From assembly GCF_022549675.1 (NCBI RefSeq), contig NZ_JAKZGR010000002.1, forward strand, positions 62,001-126,000: a DNA stretch of 64,000 nucleotides, written 5' to 3'. Each line of letters starts with the position of its first letter. The stretch's first letter is position 1. The notes under the pieces were generated by a model that did no database searches, was not told where the DNA came from, and saw nothing but the letters and a program-made list of their open reading frames with translations. The stretch comes from Belliella kenyensis. GTDB taxonomy: Bacteria > Bacteroidota > Bacteroidia > Cytophagales > Cyclobacteriaceae. The translations under genes were made by a program, and so were the position numbers. Positions 60,922-64,000 of this stretch are shown here, piece after piece.

Positions 60922-63900
60922 TTAATCAATATTTTTCCGCTAACCGTATCAGTTGATTGATCTATTTCTGACATTAGCTGTAATTCGTAAATATAAGTTC
61001 CTTTTGTGGGATAATTTGTTTTGGAATGGAAAAAAATCCATTCAAGATCATTGATCTCATAATCAGCCTCAACATAACGTTTGCCTGATTCATATATTTT
61101 ATGACCTGTTATAGTGTATACTTTTAGAGTGACGGATATAGGTTTTCCTGATTGATTGTGCTTAAGTACAAATTTGCTATAATCTGTAGCAGGATTTGGA
61201 TAGTTTTTGATTTCAAGCACTTTTGCATCAAGGCTTCCATTTATCAAGACTTCCCTTTCGGTGAATCCAAAGTTACCGACATTGTCCCATGCTTCAATTC
61301 TGATGGTGTTTACACCTTCTCTCAAACCTTCCAGTGGAGTTTCTATCATTCCTTTTTGAAATGAATTTTCTAATGAAGCGTATTTGTAGTTGAGTACTAT
61401 AGGTTCTTGATCATTGATGTATAAAAGAATATCTTGACCCAGATTGTTGCTTGAAATATTCACCCCGCTTTCATCAGTAAAAAAAGCCTGAAGCTTGATA
61501 TTGGCTGATCTCATTGATTCTAAATCATCACCATATTCATACCCAAATTTTAATTTTATCTCTGGACCTAAAATATCATTCGGTGGACTATCACTACCCC
61601 CCACGAGTACTTTGTTTGCGCCCATTGCTTCTGTACCATCTCTTAGTGTAGCAAATGTGCTGATTTTACCATTCCCAACAGTATAATTAATGTTTTGAGG
61701 TATAAAGATCTCTGATTCAAATTTACCATCAGCAATTAATCCTGTTCCTTTGAATAAAATATGACCTTCTTCAGCAAAATCAGTGGGATTGCTTTCATCT
61801 CCCAAGGTTTGACGAGTTATTGGTTTGTCTCTTAGCGTAATTTGATATTCACCAGCTTGCATGACTTGAGCCCCAGTGATTGGATCTATAATTGTGCCTG
61901 TCAGTCGAATTCGCTGCATAGCTTTCAGCGTGTCTACCTGTGTCTCCAGTTCAATGTCTAAGTATTCATCTATTTGACTTTCCAATTCTGGAGTAGCCAA
62001 CCTCAGGGTAGGGTCACCAAGAAGTGAAAAGTTTCTGTTAAATGATCCGTTGAGACTATTGTTTTTGGTTCTTTTGAAGATTTCACCCAATGCGAGAGGT
62101 TCACCGTGAGATTGCTCGAACACAGATTCTATGAAGGCTTTGTTAAGGACGAAATTGATGCTGGAAAATACTGGCCTTCCTGTGGTCAGTAAAGCAATAG
62201 CTCCTTTTCTCGGAGCAAACAACATCTCCTCAGCTCCTGACCTGACAAATGGACTGTCATGTTTACCAAATTCGCATGTGGCAGTCACAACAAGTGGCAA
62301 TAGCTTATTTTCTGGCCAATTCCGAAAGTCATTGATCTGAAATACTTGTTCAGCAGTTAGTGTTGTCTCATTTCCATGACCTATGTAATTCAAAATTAAT
62401 GTGCCTTGATCTATTGCTTCTCTCAATGCTGCTCGCGCCTCAGGGGAGGTCTGTCTTCCACCGATCCTGATTTGCTCAAATCGATCCAAATAAATCTTTT
62501 CGATGTGGTATGCAGGGAAATTTTCTTGAATATAGGCAGCATGACTTTCGGCATCATTTAGGTGGATATTGCCGTCACCATCATCAGCAAAGAGCGTGAT
62601 TTTTCTTTTCCATTCCCCGTATTGGTTTGTTTTTAGCTCGTAACTGATGATTTTTGAGACGATTTCTCTAGCCTCGGTATGATTGATGGCGGGTATTCGA
62701 CCTACGCCTATCACCATCCTCTCATCTCCATTTGTAGACTCTTCCCATTCTCCACCTCCCCAATCCAAAAAACCATAGTAATCATCAGAAGAATAAGTTG
62801 CCAGAGGATTGAGGCTATTTCTTGAACTGTATGAAGGGACTAAGTTTGGTCTGTTACTACTGTATTTGCCCTTGTAGTCGATGGTGCTTTTACCCAATAG
62901 TAGGACATGTTCTAGTGTATTTCCTTGATGATACTCATGGGCTAGGTAGTTTCTGATTGCTGTAATGTCATAGGTGCCATAGGAGAAATTGTTAAATATT
63001 TCCTGCAATTCGATCACTTTGGTGTTTATTCCAAGTTGTCTTTTGTGTGTAGCGAGCCGATTGGCTTCAGATGTAAATGTAGGATGGCAAATAATAATGA
63101 AACGTGGTCTTTCATTAGAATTTCTTAACGAGAGATCTACGGGAGTAAAGACGGTCAATCTTGGCGTAAGTGAACTAGAAAATACTGCTAATTTATCTCC
63201 CTCTCTCAACTGTCCATTGGATCCCAGGGAAGTAACCTCATGCAAATTGGGTATTCTCCAAATCCGAAGGTTGTTATTTGTTTGCACCGAAATCGTATTT
63301 GACCCTATGTGATGAAATATTCCTTCTGGTAGTTGTTGACTATTTATAGGTATCTCGGCTATTATTTTGTTGATATACAATGCTCCATTGGGATCGTTGG
63401 TTTGATAATTGATCCTGAAGGAGAGTGTGCTTGAACTACTTGCTGAAAAATCAAAGTTAAATTGCCCCTCTCTACCTTTGATACCATAGGTGCTATTAGG
63501 AATAGCTGGCAAAGATTGTAAAGCTTGATCTTGACCGTTGATATTTATTCTGATATTGTTTTCTTGAAGAGATTGTGCCATCAGTTCAAACTTGACCCTG
63601 ATTGGTTCCTCGTGAATAGGTATTTCAATGTTCTGACTGTAGTTCTGGCCTGAAAATATGGGCTGACTATACCAGTTTCTCCCAGAGGTCAGTAGGTTTG
63701 TTTGGTCTTCTTTGATAGTAGCGATTTGATATACAGGACTATAAGGGGGTACTGCCTGCGTTGATTCCTCATCAACTTTGAGAGGTGTGTTTGATTTTCC
63801 TAGGACATAGTATGCCGTATCTGTATAGATGTGATGCTGATACACCCATCCTTCTTCTAAGAATGCATTATGGTGAGGGCCTTCTAAAAAAACAAATAAT

Positions 63901-64000
63901 TCGTTATCGATTATCTGTGTGGGGATTTCTCGAAGTTTTAGATCCTTGACGTCTAATTTTTGAGGTAGCATTCCTGCATTCCCATAGATGCTGACTTGAT
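60918..64000 (-). CDS. porU: type IX secretion sortase PorU (5' end outside the window)
   Basis: C25-family cysteine peptidase that removes C-terminal signals from type IX cargo and attaches them to A-LPS. 1017 codons from the Met at 63971, but the frame stays open to the window edge with YGNAGMLP just before and across that Met, a pattern internal to PorU, so the true start lies beyond 64000. Catalytic dyad: His in NYIGHGNET (about 532 from that Met) and Cys in VTATCEFGKHDSP (about 566). The C-terminus has immunoglobulin-like domains and a type IX sorting domain (IKNYPNPATDYSKF). Overlaps porV by 4 nt. Confidence 0.93.
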   Translation of the reverse strand, partial: QVSIYGNAGMLPQKLDVKDLKLREIPTQIIDNELFVFLEGPHHNAFLEEGWVYQHHIYTDTAYYVLGKSNTPLKVDEESTQAVPPYSPVYQIATIKEDQTNLLTSGRNWYSQPIFSGQNYSQNIEIPIHEEPIRVKFELMAQSLQENNIRININGQDQALQSLPAIPNSTYGIKGREGQFNFDFSASSSSTLSFRINYQTNDPNGALYINKIIAEIPINSQQLPEGIFHHIGSNTISVQTNNNLRIWRIPNLHEVTSLGSNGQLREGDKLAVFSSSLTPRLTVFTPVDLSLRNSNERPRFIIICHPTFTSEANRLATHKRQLGINTKVIELQEIFNNFSYGTYDITAIRNYLAHEYHQGNTLEHVLLLGKSTIDYKGKYSSNRPNLVPSYSSRNSLNPLATYSSDDYYGFLDWGGGEWEESTNGDERMVIGVGRIPAINHTEAREIVSKIISYELKTNQYGEWKRKITLFADDGDGNIHLNDAESHAAYIQENFPAYHIEKIYLDRFEQIRIGGRQTSPEARAALREAIDQGTLILNYIGHGNETTLTAEQVFQINDFRNWPENKLLPLVVTATCEFGKHDSPFVRSGAEEMLFAPRKGAIALLTTGRPVFSSINFVLNKAFIESVFEQSHGEPLALGEIFKRTKNNSLNGSFNRNFSLLGDPTLRLATPELESQIDEYLDIELETQVDTLKAMQRIRLTGTIIDPITGAQVMQAGEYQITLRDKPITRQTLGDESNPTDFAEEGHILFKGTGLIADGKFESEIFIPQNINYTVGNGKISTFATLRDGTEAMGANKVLVGGSDSPPNDILGPEIKLKFGYEYGDDLESMRSANIKLQAFFTDESGVNISSNNLGQDILLYINDQEPIVLNYKYASLENSFQKGMIETPLEGLREGVNTIRIEAWDNVGNFGFTEREVLINGSLDAKVLEIKNYPNPATDYSKFVLKHNQSGKPISVTLKVYTITGHKIYESGKRYVEADYEINDLEWIFFHSKTNYPTKGTYIYELQLMSEIDQSTDTVSGKILIK

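Noticed and set aside
63950-64000. Start of PorU at the Met at 63971
   Set aside because: The reading frame is open through the window edge and the residues before the Met match an internal PorU motif, so the gene is treated as truncated.

Overview
This window looks like a chromosomal segment of a Bacteroidota bacterium, most likely an aerobic Cytophagales member of the Cyclobacteriaceae type. That placement is an inference. It rests on a type IX secretion pair (porU, porV), promoter elements of the TAnnTTTG class instead of sigma70 boxes, families such as DUF4221, DUF4494, HYC_CC_PP and DUF4407, lipoboxes and signal peptides typical of the phylum, a Nudix-type arabinose regulator and moderately AT-rich DNA. 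No rRNA, tRNA, CRISPR array or transposase was seen.

Layout. 1-1.1 kb: gene-poor DNA with an array of small REP-like palindromes and one doubtful small membrane ORF. 1.1-2.7 kb: an outer-membrane beta-barrel protein and glutaminase. 2.8-6.7 kb (minus): a two-gene envelope operon (helical/barrel protein, then an OmpA-family protein). 7.0-8.9 kb: DUF4407 membrane protein and an alpha/beta hydrolase. 9.1-11.9 kb: a MarR regulator with a palindromic operator, YceI, a ring-cleaving-type dioxygenase and an esterase, which together form an MhqR-like quinone/electrophile stress locus. 12.0-14.0 kb: a secreted Cys-containing peptide and a DUF4221 lipoprotein, bracketed by two copies of a hairpin-repeat block.

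14.1-29.5 kb: an L-arabinose/arabinoside utilisation locus. The minus strand carries araA, a sodium/sugar symporter and the Nudix-winged-helix regulator. The plus strand carries GH127, GH51, GH97, araB, araD and a lipoprotein mutarotase. The GHs release arabinose in the periplasm, the mutarotase equilibrates its anomers, the symporter imports it, and AraA, AraB and AraD convert it to xylulose 5-phosphate. An IVS-type four-helix-bundle gene sits between araB and araD, flanked by inverted 7-bp repeat arrays. The 840-bp regulatory gap holds two copies of a promoter-like module and a candidate terminated small RNA.

29.7-36 kb: Na/Pi cotransporter, Crp/Fnr regulator, lipoproteins, a 2,4-dienoyl-CoA-reductase-type SDR and an AAA ATPase preceded by three phased palindromes. 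36.1-45.0 kb: a Cu/Ag-type RND efflux cluster (HYC_CC_PP protein, CusA, OMF, CusB with metal-binding and DUF3347 domains). Every gap in it contains GATATT/AATATC repeats, and a second IVS-type four-helix-bundle gene sits between CusA and the OMF. 45.1-55.9 kb: a PAS/H-box protein, DUF4494, a membrane patatin phospholipase, a CPA2 antiporter, an Mpo1-like protein, an FAD oxidoreductase, NhaC, a 3'-5' exonuclease and YigZ. 56.2-58.5 kb: a three-gene surface-glycan cassette (FdtA-like, acyltransferase-like, GT2). 58.4-64 kb (minus): porU (cut by the window edge), porV and a non-catalytic M16 peptidase homologue in one overlapping operon.

The observation I rank highest is that both four-helix-bundle genes sit inside operons in the loop of inverted repeat arrays built from unrelated motifs. 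Left arms touch the upstream stop codons and right arms lie next to, or have rewritten, the downstream gene's start. This resembles the architecture of 23S rRNA intervening sequences and may be a protein-coding-operon version of that element.
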